A stretch of 64,000 nt of DNA from Anolis sagrei (lineage: Eukaryota > Chordata > Lepidosauria > Squamata > Anolidae): the NCBI RefSeq assembly GCF_037176765.1, contig NC_090027.1, positions 34,823,046 to 34,887,045 of the forward strand, in the 5' to 3' direction. Made by a program: the position numbers and the translations under genes. Below are positions 35,601-64,000 of this stretch, one piece after another. The notes under the pieces are model-generated. The model did not search any database. It saw only the letters and a program-made list of their open reading frames with translations, and was not told the DNA's origin. Within the stretch, counting starts at the first letter, position 1, and the number at the start of each line of letters is the position of its first letter.

Positions 35601-36492
35601 GGAAAATGTGCAATATGACTACAGAATGGCCTCGGACTCTGGTTCTGGATGATGCGATTCATTGAAATGTATTTTAATCATGTTTATTTTATTTTTAATT
35701 TTAAACCATGTTTTTAGTTGGGTATTGTATGTTGTAAGCCACCTTGAGTCCCCCTCGGGGTAGAGAGAGGCGGGATATAAATAAGGTAAATTAAATAAGC
35801 ATACTTGTCCGAAATTAATCTTCCTCTACATCCCACCTCGTAGTTACTTACTTGTCCGAGCTTACTTGTCCGAACGTATCTCCCTCTACCTTCTGCCTCG
35901 TAGTTTAAGATCCACCAGGGAAGCCCTGCTCTCGGTCCCATCGGCCTCGCAAACGCTTCTGGTGGGGATGAGGGACAGGGCCTTCTCAGTGGTAACCCCT
36001 TGCTTGTGGAATTCACTCCCCAGCGAGATTAGATCAGTGTCCTCCCTTCTTTCCTTTAGGAAAAAACTGAAATTGTGGTTTTGGAACCAGACTTTTGGCT
36101 AGCAGGCGTAACGGCATTTTGGACATTGTACTGGACCATATGATTGTTATGATAACGGAAATAGCTATATGGCTATATAATTAATGTTATTGTTTTTAAT
36201 CTATTGTGTATTTATGGTTTTATATTGTTCTTATATTGTGATATTGTGGCATCAAATTGTTGCCAGTGTAAGCCGCTCTGAGTTGAGAAGAGTGAGGTAG
36301 AAATGTTGTAAACAAACAAACAAACAAACCTGTGCTCCCCAACAACTGATATAAGGAGCCATATTGTTGGTGGTAGACATCATTTTTGGTTGATCAGTGT
36401 CTCTTTCTTCTGCAGGCTTACGAAACCATTCACCCCATGGCAGTAGAACAAGGACTCCTCTTGGATCCCCAAAGCAAAGCAGAAAATTTTGA
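24303..36492 (+). CDS. CXorf65/C22orf15-family small protein, apparently complete
   Basis: Five coding exons, all joined in phase 1, give 127 residues: 24303-24327, 27003-27089, 27740-27859, 31704-31778 and 36416-36492. The start is fixed by MFITVLHG, which matches the MFI...HG opening of human CXorf65 as I remember it. Shared features follow in order: a hydrophobic helix VQILLDGIKRR near residue 24, an IDL...G.VKNL stretch near 48, an ERETYVL strand near 69, and a FIPLLKD motif near 92. The tail is basic and serine/proline rich, as in CXorf65. The spacing between motifs agrees with the family, which makes a chance assembly unlikely. The function of the family is unknown to me. The fold looks like a small ubiquitin-like beta/alpha domain with a disordered tail, which is inference. 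The last exon is the least certain, because another frame there is also open (to 36513) but does not fit the phase. Confidence 0.75.
24674..24902 (+). mobile_element. Non-autonomous Helitron
   Basis: Starts TC (tctatataaataaaaatgta) after A and ends CTAG before T, as expected for insertion between A and T. Near the end gccacagcaatgtgtggc can form the short terminal hairpin. 229 bp, no coding frame. It lies in the first intron of the CXorf65-like gene. Confidence 0.85.
24903..24975 (-). mobile_element. CR1 3' end fragment
   Basis: The phrase atagaatcatagagttagaa is the reversed CR1 tail with its ATTCTATG octamer. Confidence 0.7.
25279..26000 (+). mobile_element. hAT-type non-autonomous element, complete, with target duplication
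   Basis: 722 bp between cagtgtttctcaacct and aggttgagaaacactg, flanked by perfect 8-bp duplications ctttacag (25271-25278 and 26001-26008). Same family as 22504-23240. Confidence 0.92.
26262..26375 (-). repeat. Interspersed repeat, reversed copy of the 2425-2625 family
   Basis: Reverse strand reads gatgcaggcaaaacatcagg then gaacatggccatacagcccg. The class is unknown. LINE-like sequence may precede it from 26040. Confidence 0.55.
26585..26940 (-). mobile_element. LINE-A copy, 5' truncated
   Basis: Minus-strand [20 protein letters not shown] and WLFEKAFN are followed by the tail with AAATA-type repeats at 26585-26630. Close in sequence to the copy at 6128-7123. Confidence 0.85.
27003..27089 (+). 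CDS. CXorf65-like gene, second coding exon
   Basis: The acceptor is ttccttcatag and the donor gaag|gtacag. The 87 nt encode HKADIFNIHCQVQILLDGIK and then RRCGCEDE. The NIHCQVQILLDGI part aligns with NTNCSVVVLLHYI of CXorf65. Phase is 1 on both sides. Confidence 0.75.
27396..27490 (-). mobile_element. LINE tail with ATT run
   Basis: ATT repeats, then actttatttatattccactc and ccccaaagggactcaaagag, a diverged LINE 3' tail. An ACT run follows at 27488-27516. Confidence 0.55.
27740..27859 (+). CDS. CXorf65-like gene, third coding exon
   Basis: The acceptor is ttttgctttgcag and the donor acca|gtaagt. The 120 nt encode EIDLADESGQVKNLLQNKHR and then SAAELLGERETYVLLGIAT. Open frame continues upstream of the acceptor, but only this acceptor restores phase 1 and the family spacing. 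Confidence 0.78.
28014..28085 (+). mobile_element. T1 DNA element, 5' part only
   Basis: Begins taggcttgtttgattt and matches the start of the fuller copy at 42941-43693. It is cut at 28086 by an LTR-like insertion. Confidence 0.55.
28086..28590 (-). mobile_element. Solo-LTR-like fossil
   Basis: Reading minus, AATAAA lies near 28163-28168 followed by a short U5-like end at gttgcgaca. No internal genes are present. It interrupts the T1 copy. Family (gypsy-type) is a guess. Confidence 0.4.
28640..28910. mobile_element. Palindromic MITE-like element interrupted by a BovB end
   Basis: The phrases gtcttatacggtgaatatac, gtgtataagac and gtcttatacacc form inverted motifs, ending ggaatatacggta. It is interrupted at 28779-28887. 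Confidence 0.5.
28779..28887 (-). mobile_element. BovB (RTE) LINE 3' end
   Basis: The segment cattcgttcagtcatctccc, then gtgacctcatggaccagccc and agagctccctgtcgg is the reversed BovB 3' end with an AACAACAA tail. Both sides carry cggaatat (28771-28778, 28888-28895), a target duplication. Confidence 0.75.
28911..29654. other. Intron stretch without recognised element
   Basis: In the intron between the third and fourth coding exons of the CXorf65-like gene. No LINE, SINE or coding signature seen. Confidence 0.35.
29655..29885 (-). mobile_element. tRNA-derived SINE (second family)
   Basis: Reverse strand reads gagtcctggactacgaatct, then gagaccaggattcaaatacc (B-box-like) and gatcttgagcaagtt. 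A tiny fragment of the same head is at 27515-27545. Confidence 0.55.
30004..30720 (-). mobile_element. LINE-A copy, RT C-terminus and tail
   Basis: A frame of 181 codons contains QRAAARLLTGAVLREHTTPL, then [40 protein letters not shown] and the LWNFLPRDIRSAHSLLTF end. The tail runs to 30004. 5' truncated. Confidence 0.85.
30721..31703. other. Intron stretch without recognised element
   Basis: Between LINE-A and the fourth coding exon of the CXorf65-like gene. No supported gene or repeat. Confidence 0.35.
31704..31778 (+). CDS. CXorf65-like gene, fourth coding exon
   Basis: The acceptor is tctcttacag and the donor ctag|gtaggt. The 75 nt encode NERPSEAGFIPLLKDEIIIN and then SRFL. FIPLLKD matches the FVPLLK motif of CXorf65. 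A weaker donor lies 8 nt earlier (ccag|gttcct). Confidence 0.72.
32274..32640 (+). mobile_element. T1 DNA element, truncated copy with one 70-bp unit
   Basis: Starts tagacttgtttgatta, continues with ttccgattttcacagaaaaa, and holds a single copy of the caggaaatccatccactctg unit that is tandemly repeated at 43171-43520. Its right end meets a hAT copy. Confidence 0.6.
32641..33309 (+). mobile_element. hAT-type element, left end missing, long variant
   Basis: Ends ccaagttgagaaacactg. It contains an extra block at 32945-33215 (aggctgagagatcttcagcc among it) that short copies lack but copy 1 (2628-3268) partly shares. A C run lies at 33031-33042. Confidence 0.7.
33420..34060 (+). mobile_element. 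Possible solo-LTR-like fossil
   Basis: A 640-bp stretch resembling the layout of the 13306-13990 element, without internal genes. Structure-only call; family unknown. Confidence 0.25.
34061..35334. other. Intron stretch without recognised element
   Basis: A splice-like acceptor and short open frame at 34530-34596 were considered as an exon but do not fit the reading phase. Otherwise nothing supported. Confidence 0.35.
35335..35795 (+). mobile_element. LINE-A copy, 5' truncated
   Basis: Plus-strand frames retain [16 protein letters not shown]-type sequence and WNSLPSDIRAAP, then a tail with gccaccttgagtccccctcg and ggcgggatataaataagg. Confidence 0.8.
35796..36330 (+). mobile_element. LINE-A copy, second in tandem
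   Basis: The frame 35866-36102 reads SERISLYLLPRSLRSTREAL, then WNSLPSEIRSVSSLLSFRKK and LKLWFWNQTFG. The tail gagttgagaagagtgaggta ends in an ACAAA run at 36309-36329. It directly follows another copy in the same direction. Confidence 0.8.
36416..36492 (+). CDS. CXorf65-like gene, terminal coding exon (tail)
   Basis: The acceptor is tcttctgcag. In the phase set by the previous exon it reads LRNHSPHGSRTRTPLGSPKQ then SRKF and TGA (36490-36492), a basic disordered tail. The exon is set by the splice phase and the downstream polyadenylation signal rather than by strong homology. Confidence 0.5.
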
Positions 36493-36772
36493 CGTTTCAC
36501 TGAGTGTCAACTGATAACCAGTGCCAAATATCTCATGAAAGATTTCTTCTTCTTCTTGGTGCCATGTTAGAGATGCAATTCTCATTGTAATCTTCATTGG
36601 GCAGTCTTGTACACTTCGTACATTGCAGTATAGATGTGCCAGTTGTGCCTCAACATACGCAATTAGCTATAGAAATGAAGGGAGCATTTATATATTTGTA
36701 CTTCTCTTTTGGGACACATCTTTGGCTTCTTATTTCTTAACTTTTCTTCCAAAGTTTTAAAAGACTATAATT

Positions 36773-36778
36773 AATAAA
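36773..36778 (+). terminator. Polyadenylation signal AATAAA of the CXorf65-like gene
   Basis: AATAAA lies 281 nt after the stop codon, in an AT-rich stretch and followed by a GT/T-rich region (cttctgatacttcttgctgg). This places the transcript end near 36.80 kb, just before a LINE/SINE tail. Confidence 0.6.
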
Positions 36779-36824
36779 TATACCTATGATAAGAACCTTG
36801 GGATCTTCTGATACTTCTTGCTGG

Positions 36825-37015
36825 TTTATTTATTTGTTTGTTTGTTTACAGTATTTATATTTTGCCCTTCCCACCCCGCAGGGGACTCAGGGTGGATTAC
36901 AATGTACATATCCATGGCAAACATTCAATGCCATAGACACACAAGATATATAGACAGACACTCAGAGGCTATTTAATATTCTAGCTTCTGGCCACCAGGG
37001 GAGCTGTTTTTACAC
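36825..37015 (-). mobile_element. SINE with LINE-A tail, 5' truncated
   Basis: Matches the 3' half of 15447-15898 (caaacattcaatgccataga, then ggccaccaggggagctgtt), with the AAATA/ACAAA tail at 36825-36848. Confidence 0.65.
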
Positions 37016-37260
37016 GAAAGCCAGTGCTTTAGAGTAAAGAAATCTGTTTTCTTAAAGCTTATACACCGAATATTCAAATCTAATTTTACCTAAGAGCCTC
37101 TTGTTCTTTAGTTGCCATGCAAAGGAAAAAGGAAGGGATGCCCCAGGACCAGGTTACCATTTAAATGATAAGACCCCATGAAAGGGAGAGAGAACATACA
37201 ACACATTTTCCAACAAGGTGTGGATGAAAAAAGTAAAAATAATGGCATTTTATTTTAATA

Positions 37261-37850
37261 CTAGCCATTCCCTGTCCTGTGTTGATGTGGCCCAGTCTGT
37301 GTATATCTGTTTTGTGTGTATATATATTTGTGTATATGTGTATACAGACATGTAGCCGGGGGGGGGGGGGGCGGTTCAGGGGGCTTCAGTCCCCCCCCCC
37401 CCAAAATTCTCATGGTGGTCTGCGAAAAGGCCTTACTGGTACATTATTTAAACTGTTATGTTTATTCATATCATGATCTGATCACCATGCTCAATATATC
37501 TCATATGCATGGGGGTATTGGGGTATCGATATGAAACATTTGCTAGGGTAGACCCTCTCTCACTCACTCAGCCCCCCCCCCCCCGAATCAAACTCAGCCC
37601 CCCTCCCCCCCGAATCAAAATCCTGGCTACGGGCCTGTGTGTATATATGTGGTTTTGTGCATGCATTGCAATGTACTTTTTATTTTTGGGCTTTTTAGTC
37701 CCTTCCGCTGTGTTTTTCAGAGTTTTTATGAGTGATGGTCACTCGTTGGCCTGATAGGTGCATTGTGTCCAAATTTGGTGTCAATTCGTCCAGTGGTTTT
37801 TTGAGTTATGTTAATCCCACAAACGAACATTACATTTTTATTTATATAGA
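37261..37850 (-). mobile_element. Non-autonomous Helitron interrupted by a hAT element
   Basis: Reverse strand starts tctatataaataaaaatgta and ends CTAG at 37261-37264, with A/T flanks. A hAT element occupies 37345-37637. Same family as 24674-24902. Confidence 0.8.
37345..37637. mobile_element. hAT element with CAGR(C)..GTAGCC termini, inside a Helitron
   Basis: The ends are cagacatgtagcc and ggctacgggcctg, and the interior has long G and C runs. Perfect 8-bp target duplication tgtgtata (37337-37344 and 37638-37645). No coding frame; non-autonomous. Confidence 0.85.
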
Positions 37851-39149
37851 TATTTTATTGTATTATAATATATTTTAATGATTTAAACTATTTCTTTTAA
37901 TACTCCTATCTTTGATTCTATCGCAACATTTAGATGTTTTGCTTTTTAAATGTACACTTTTATTTTATTTTTTGACATGGTTATCTGCTTTGAGTATCTT
38001 CTAAGAGGAAAAAAGCGGGTATCAATAATAAAAAAATATGCATACAAATATAAATGATATGGAATCCTCCAACATTATTACTACAGTTACTAGTTCCCTA
38101 AGGATTTTAGGAGGATGCCCCTCACATTTATTTTATTTTAATATTTTAACATAGATTTCTTTGAGAGCTCACAAAACAAATGCACCTATTACCCAAATGG
38201 CACAAAATTGATAATATCAATACAGTTAATACATTTGACCATAGAGTCACATAAACATATCTATTTTTACATAAAGAGATTCTCTCTCAAATAAAAAAGC
38301 TGTTCTTATTTTCCTCTTTTGCAGGGGTTCTGGGCCCATAACCCCATCAAAAGTGGAAAGTTACTGTATTATTTGGGCAACTAGCTAGATAAACTACCAA
38401 CATTTTCAAAAGGACAGGGTAAAACTGAATGTTATTCCTCCCTAAATCCTCTTTCATGAGTTTACCGCATTGGACAGGAGAGAAATAAATTGATAACACT
38501 TCCAGCAAGCAATTTTAGGGAAAAGATAAAAAATATCAGAGCGGCTCCAAGAAGAGAGGAAAAAACCCACATTTGAATGTTATTCAGATCTTAGCTGCCA
38601 GAACCGCCACATAGTGACATGATGAAGACGATAAGGCATTTTTCCTAGGTGAAAGGTCTAGGATCCAGAGATAAGATGGTACGCTATGTTCCTCCAGAAG
38701 AATGCAGTGTTTCCTTTCATTAAAGTTTCTTTGAAACGAAGTGGACTATTTCATTTAATTTTCACAGGAGGTTACACTGTGCAAGAACTAAGAGCATATT
38801 GTATTATTGTCAGGAACATTCACGAGTTAACGTAATATACCATTGACTTTTTCATTTGAACACAAGAAGTAGTGGATAAAAGGCAAACCAAGGCTATTCC
38901 TTGGCTTGGATTAAAGATTGAGACTGGCCACCTTATTTGAACTTTGTCTCAATGCTTTTAACGACAATTATTTGCCCCAAAATACTTGCATTGTTTCTAG
39001 TTTTTCTATAAAATGATGTTGACCTCAACTTATCATATTCTTAGAGCAATCTTATACAATGCTGTGTCACTGAAAAAAACCATGTTGGATCTCTGTCAGT
39101 TCTTTACTTGTGTATTTGATGCTCATGTATTTGTTTATGTGACTTTGCA
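37851..39149. other. Intergenic spacer
   Basis: A short LINE-like tail may lie at 37985-38036 (gctttgagtatcttctaaga then gggtatcaataataaa). The rest has no recognised element or gene. Confidence 0.35.
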
Positions 39150-39700
39150 CATTATGCTACATTTTTCCTAATGAGAGTATTTGAGGATTGGGACATCCGT
39201 AGGGAGACCAAGGTGCTTGTTTATAAAGGTATTGTCCTCCCAACCCTGTTATATGCCTGTGAAACGTGGACTGTCTACAGGCGTCACACCAAGAGTTAAC
39301 GATTCCATCAGCATTGCCTCCAAAAAATCCTGAAATTCTCTTGGGAAGACAGGCAGACAAACGTCAGCATGCTGGAAGAAGCAAAGACCACCAGCATTGA
39401 AACGATGCTCCTACACCATCAACTTTGCTGGACTGGCCACATTGTCCGAATGCTCTATCACTGTCTCCCAAAGCAGTTACTCTACTCCCAACTCAAGAAT
39501 GAAAAATGGAATATTGGGGGACAGAAAAACAGATTTGAAGATGGGCTCAAAGCCAATCTTACAAACTGTGGCATAGACACAGAGAACTGGGAAGCCCTGC
39601 CTCTGGAGGTCAGCTGTGACCAGCAGTGCTGTGGAAGAGGCACGAACGGAGGGTGAAAGGGAGGAATGTGCAAAGAGAAAGGTGTGTCAAGCCATCCCTG
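39150..39700 (+). mobile_element. LINE reverse-transcriptase C-terminal fragment
   Basis: Translates in part to TKVLVYKGIVLPTLLYACET, WTVYRRHTK, then LEEAKTTSIETMLLHHQLCW and TGHIVRMLYHCLPKQLLYSQ. The LYACETWT...WTGHIVRM pattern is a LINE ORF2 C-terminus. It is old and degraded; the clade (RTE or other) is uncertain. Confidence 0.75.
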
Positions 39701-39748
39701 ACTGGGACGACCTTCCACCTGAAAACCTATGCCCTCACTGTGGGAGAA

Positions 39749-39962
39749 CATCTACACTGTAGAATTAATGCAGTATGATAGCACTTTAACTGCCATGGGT
39801 CAATGCTATGTAAACCTGGAAGTTTTTGTTTGGAGAGACACCAGAACCTTTTTTTGGCAAAGAAGTCTAAAGGACTTGCAGAACTACACCTCCCATGATC
39901 GCATACCATTGAGCCAAGGCAGTTAAATAGTGTCAAAATGCATCAATAATACAGTGTGGATG
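39749..39962. mobile_element. Palindromic MITE
   Basis: The left end catctacactgtagaattaa and the right end, reversed catccacactgtattattga, mirror each other for about 50 bp (including ttaactgcc and ggcagttaa). It lies in a LINE fragment region. No clear target duplication. Confidence 0.75.
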
Positions 39963-40710
39963 CATCCCAGAATAAAAGCTTTACTGCTGTTTTCTGAATT
40001 GAGTAAGCTTATATCTAACAATTAGGACAAAGGGAGAAAGTGGAAGGAGAGGAGAGAAACTGGGACAAAAAAAATAAATTCATTACGACTGTGCCTATCC
40101 AATCAGAACAGTCCAAAGTTATGCCTATGCATTTACACTAAAAAGATGTCTAACTGCAGTATGCAGAAGGTTGGAAATGGCAAGTGAAGAAGCCTCCCTG
40201 ACTACCAAGGAGTAATCTTAGCTAGCAATGAAGGAAGACATTTGAGTTTACCAAATATAACATTATTAAAATATTAAAAGAGGGAAGAATAATAATAAAA
40301 GAAGGAAGAATAACAAGAGAGCTGATTTGTTTTCCATACAGGAAAAAGAGAGAAGGTGATTACATATTGTGGGATGGGTTTTTACGCTAGTTCAAGCTCT
40401 CTGCTCTCTGAAACAAGAGAGTCGTGGCATGCATTGTAAAGAGGAATGGGATAGAAAATCAAAGACTTCAAGTCTGAGCAGTAAAAAGAAGAAAGCAGGT
40501 TGGACTGGTTAAACTGCGAACAGAATGATGCAATACAGGTTGGTACTAAATGCACTTGACCTACAATTATGAGGTTCAAAAATATAATTCCTGTCACCCT
40601 TACTCCCAAATCCAGAATTGTTCATATGGGTGATGGAGATAGCAACAGTTTTGCCTTCTAATTGCTCAGTGTGCACAGACTTGGTTTCATTCACAAAATT
40701 ATGTAAAGTA
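39963..40710. other. Intergenic spacer, nothing recognised
   Basis: Short open frames only, no homology. Confidence 0.35.
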
Positions 40711-41010
40711 CTAGCCGTCCCCTACCACGTGTTGCTGTGGTACAGTCTGTGTGTATGTGCTTTGTGTATTTGTGTATATATTTGTGTATATGTGTGTTTG
40801 CATATATATGTTTTGTGCATGCGTTGTAATGTATTGTTTTATTTTTTGACTTTTAAAGTCTCTTCTGCTGTGTTTTTCAGTGTTTCAATGAGTGATGGTC
40901 ACTCGTTGGCCTGATAGGTGTATGGTGTCCAAATTTGGTGTCAATTCACCCAGTGGTTTTTGAGTTATGTTAATTCCACAAACGAGCATTACATTTTTAT
41001 TTATATAGAT
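40711..41010 (-). mobile_element. Non-autonomous Helitron
   Basis: Reverse strand begins tctatataaataaaaatgta and ends CTAG at 40711-40714, preceded by the hairpin gccgtcccctaccacgtg side. 300 bp, same family as 24674 and 37261. Confidence 0.82.
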
Positions 41011-42111
41011 TGTGGATAAAGTTACTTTCAGTCTATGTGTATAAGCTGCTCTTCGGTTTCTAAAAGAAGAAACTGAAGGAAAGTTAACATAATCAAAGTG
41101 AGGCGTACTGACAGGGGATACAGGGGGTGCAGACTATTAGGTGACTCCATTCACACCATTCAGCTTATTTGTTTTGTTCGGATGCTCGAAAGGGCAAGGG
41201 GCCAGCCATTACGGATACCCATCCGAAAAGGGACCATGTGGCAGTTGATCATGGCTCCTCCTCTCCTATTGGGCATCACAGTTTAATCTTTTTTATTTTC
41301 CTTTATTTTCCTGATTTTTTTAATTTAATGGCAGTTGGAGATCTGAGGGACGGTGGGTGGGGTGCACGTGTATATGTTTGGGGGCTTATGGAGTCACTCT
41401 TTTAGCTTCTTTTTTTCCTTCCCTTCCCCTCCTTCAGAAAATACTAAAAGATAACAATTACTAATAAAAATAGTAATCTCAGCAAACAAAAAGAGAAACC
41501 TGCCTCTCTAGTACAAAGTAGAAACAGCTTTAGAAAAGCAAAACCTCAAGCAGAAAGGAGATTAGTTTTGCAGTAGAGAAAACAGAGGGGATTTTTAAGG
41601 TAGTCCAGGGAGGATGGCTTTACTGAGCTCCAGGTCATCGTTCTTCCTTCCCTAGTAGCAATGTAGCCGCAGATCCAAAACTAAATGCTATTTTATTTTT
41701 TAAAACTTTTAATTCTAGACTAAAACATAGCTGAGCTTACACATTCTGTATCGATATACCTAGAAAGCTAAAACTATATGCTAATTTACGTTTTGAACCT
41801 AATGCACATACACTCTAGTCAAGCTCTCATTATTACCCATAAATAACAGTTTCATCTGCAGGTTCTACAAGCATGCACACTTGTTTTCATTGCTCCTGCT
41901 TTTTTTACATCTTATTTTTTAAATTGGACATTATATTTACAATATTCCAGGAAGAAGTCAATGAGGGTGACACCATGAGTTACTGTACCACGTGACCGCA
42001 TTGACAAGGATATATATTAACAAGAATAAGTCATGGCAAATGATGTGGCCTTGCTTGACTCCTATAAACTATTAGGGTCAGGGATTCTTCTTGATTTGAG
42101 TGTTAATGGAA
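41011..42111. other. Intergenic spacer between converging genes
   Basis: One phrase (ggccagccattacggatacc, then ggaccatgtggcagttgatc, at 41190-41280) also occurs at 29945-30007, so part is an unnamed repeat. No gene. Confidence 0.4.
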
Positions 42112-42190
42112 TGAATGCAGGCAAAATGTCAGGAGAAAATGCCTCTAGAACATGGCCATAAAGCCTGGAAAACATACAACAACCCAATCC
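42112..42190 (+). repeat. Interspersed repeat of the 2425-2625 family
   Basis: The phrase gcaggcaaaatgtcaggaga, then gcctctagaacatggccata. Third copy in the window. Confidence 0.55.
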
Positions 42191-42271
42191 TTTTCTGGTT
42201 TGCCTTAGAAGATGGTTTGCCATTGATAGAAGATGGACATGACAAGCAGGGACTTTATGTAAAAAGTTATT

Positions 42272-42277
42272 TTTATT
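42272..42277 (-). terminator. Polyadenylation signal AATAAA of ATP12A
   Basis: Reading minus strand, AATAAA lies 435 nt past the ATP12A stop with no other strong signal between. The 3' UTR would be 42.25-42.71 kb and otherwise shows nothing notable. Confidence 0.5.
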
Positions 42278-42711
42278 ATCAAATTGCGCCTATACAGCGT
42301 AGCCCTGAATAACACACCTCTGGTCTACACAGATAAGCTCACAGTTGGATTGTGTCACAATAATTCTCTACAACAAAAATACATATATTAAGAAACCTAG
42401 TGCAAGTCACTTACAATATTATTGCAACAAACATGTGGCCTCTTTGATTCTATATACAACACAGTTTTCTTCTCGTTGAACTTCGTACCCTTTAAACCAC
42501 AGAGTCAGGTATTATTACAAAAGCAGCATTCAAGTTGGCAATCCAAGGGTAAGATTTTGCAGTTCAGCGTACATCCATTCAAAAGTCTTTCAGCTCGTTC
42601 CTCTGATTGGTTGATATTGCACAGTCCAAGGACTTTCAAGCATCAGATGACAGAAGAGACAACTAAGTTGTGCTCTCCAGCATGGAGAAATGAAGAGGGA
42701 TAAAAGCATCC

Positions 42712-63903
<21,192 letters not shown>

Positions 63904-64000
63904 CTGTCGGTCAAAGCCAAATGCTTGGATGAGTTTAGGCATCCCATTATTATGTTTACTCATCACCAGTTTTACAGGTAGCTTCAATTGTTATAGTAAT

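Noticed and set aside
36416-36513. Alternative frame of the last CXorf65-like exon (AYETIHPMAVEQG...)
   Set aside because: Open and protein-like, but it requires a phase-0 donor that exon 31704-31778 does not offer. Kept as a caveat.

Overview
The window is eukaryotic, most likely a squamate reptile (lizard) genome. The reasons are interspersed exons with GT/AG borders, dense 5'-truncated LINE tails of the L2/CR1 type, tRNA-derived SINEs, a BovB 3' end, CR1 ends with the ATTCTATG octamer tail, hAT MITEs and small CTAG-ended Helitrons. There is no operon, CRISPR array, phage or bacterial system.

Three host genes can be read. (1) 5781-16277, plus strand: the last five exons of a coiled-coil protein I do not recognise. 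(2) 24303-36492, plus strand: an apparently complete five-exon gene for a 127-residue protein of the CXorf65/C22orf15 family, with a polyadenylation signal at 36773. (3) 42712-63903, minus strand: the last 17 coding exons of ATP12A, the non-gastric H+/K+-ATPase alpha subunit. All ATP12A exons join in frame, their lengths fit the Na,K/H,K-ATPase gene plan, and the protein ends SWWDKNMYY. Genes 2 and 3 converge at about 36.8-42.2 kb. I see no functional link among the three.

Layout. 1-5.7 kb: 5' end of a minus-strand LINE with a 69-bp tandem repeat upstream, then hAT copies. 5.8-16.3 kb: gene 1, its introns filled with LINE tails, SINEs, LTR fossils and a 540-bp polypurine tract. 16.7-20.3 kb: a 90-bp minisatellite of 31 units, open in several frames but probably not a gene. 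20.3-24.3 kb: LINE, hAT and hairpin-rich spacer. 24.3-36.8 kb: gene 2 with a Helitron, hAT, LTR-like and BovB elements in its introns. 36.8-42.2 kb: intergenic with two Helitrons, one carrying a hAT insertion with a perfect 8-bp target duplication. 42.2-64 kb: ATP12A with SINEs, Helitrons, LINEs, a decayed duplicate of part of one of its own exons, and an inverted pair of LINE copies.

Labels used below: LINE-A = L2/CR1-like LINE with an AAATA-type tail; LINE-B = second tail subfamily with an AAT-type tail; LINE-C = R2/R4-like 3' ends with an ATT-type tail; LINE-D = LINE with a CxCG...H...C motif; T1 = DNA element with TAGGC ends. All family names come from memory of the sequences, not from a search.
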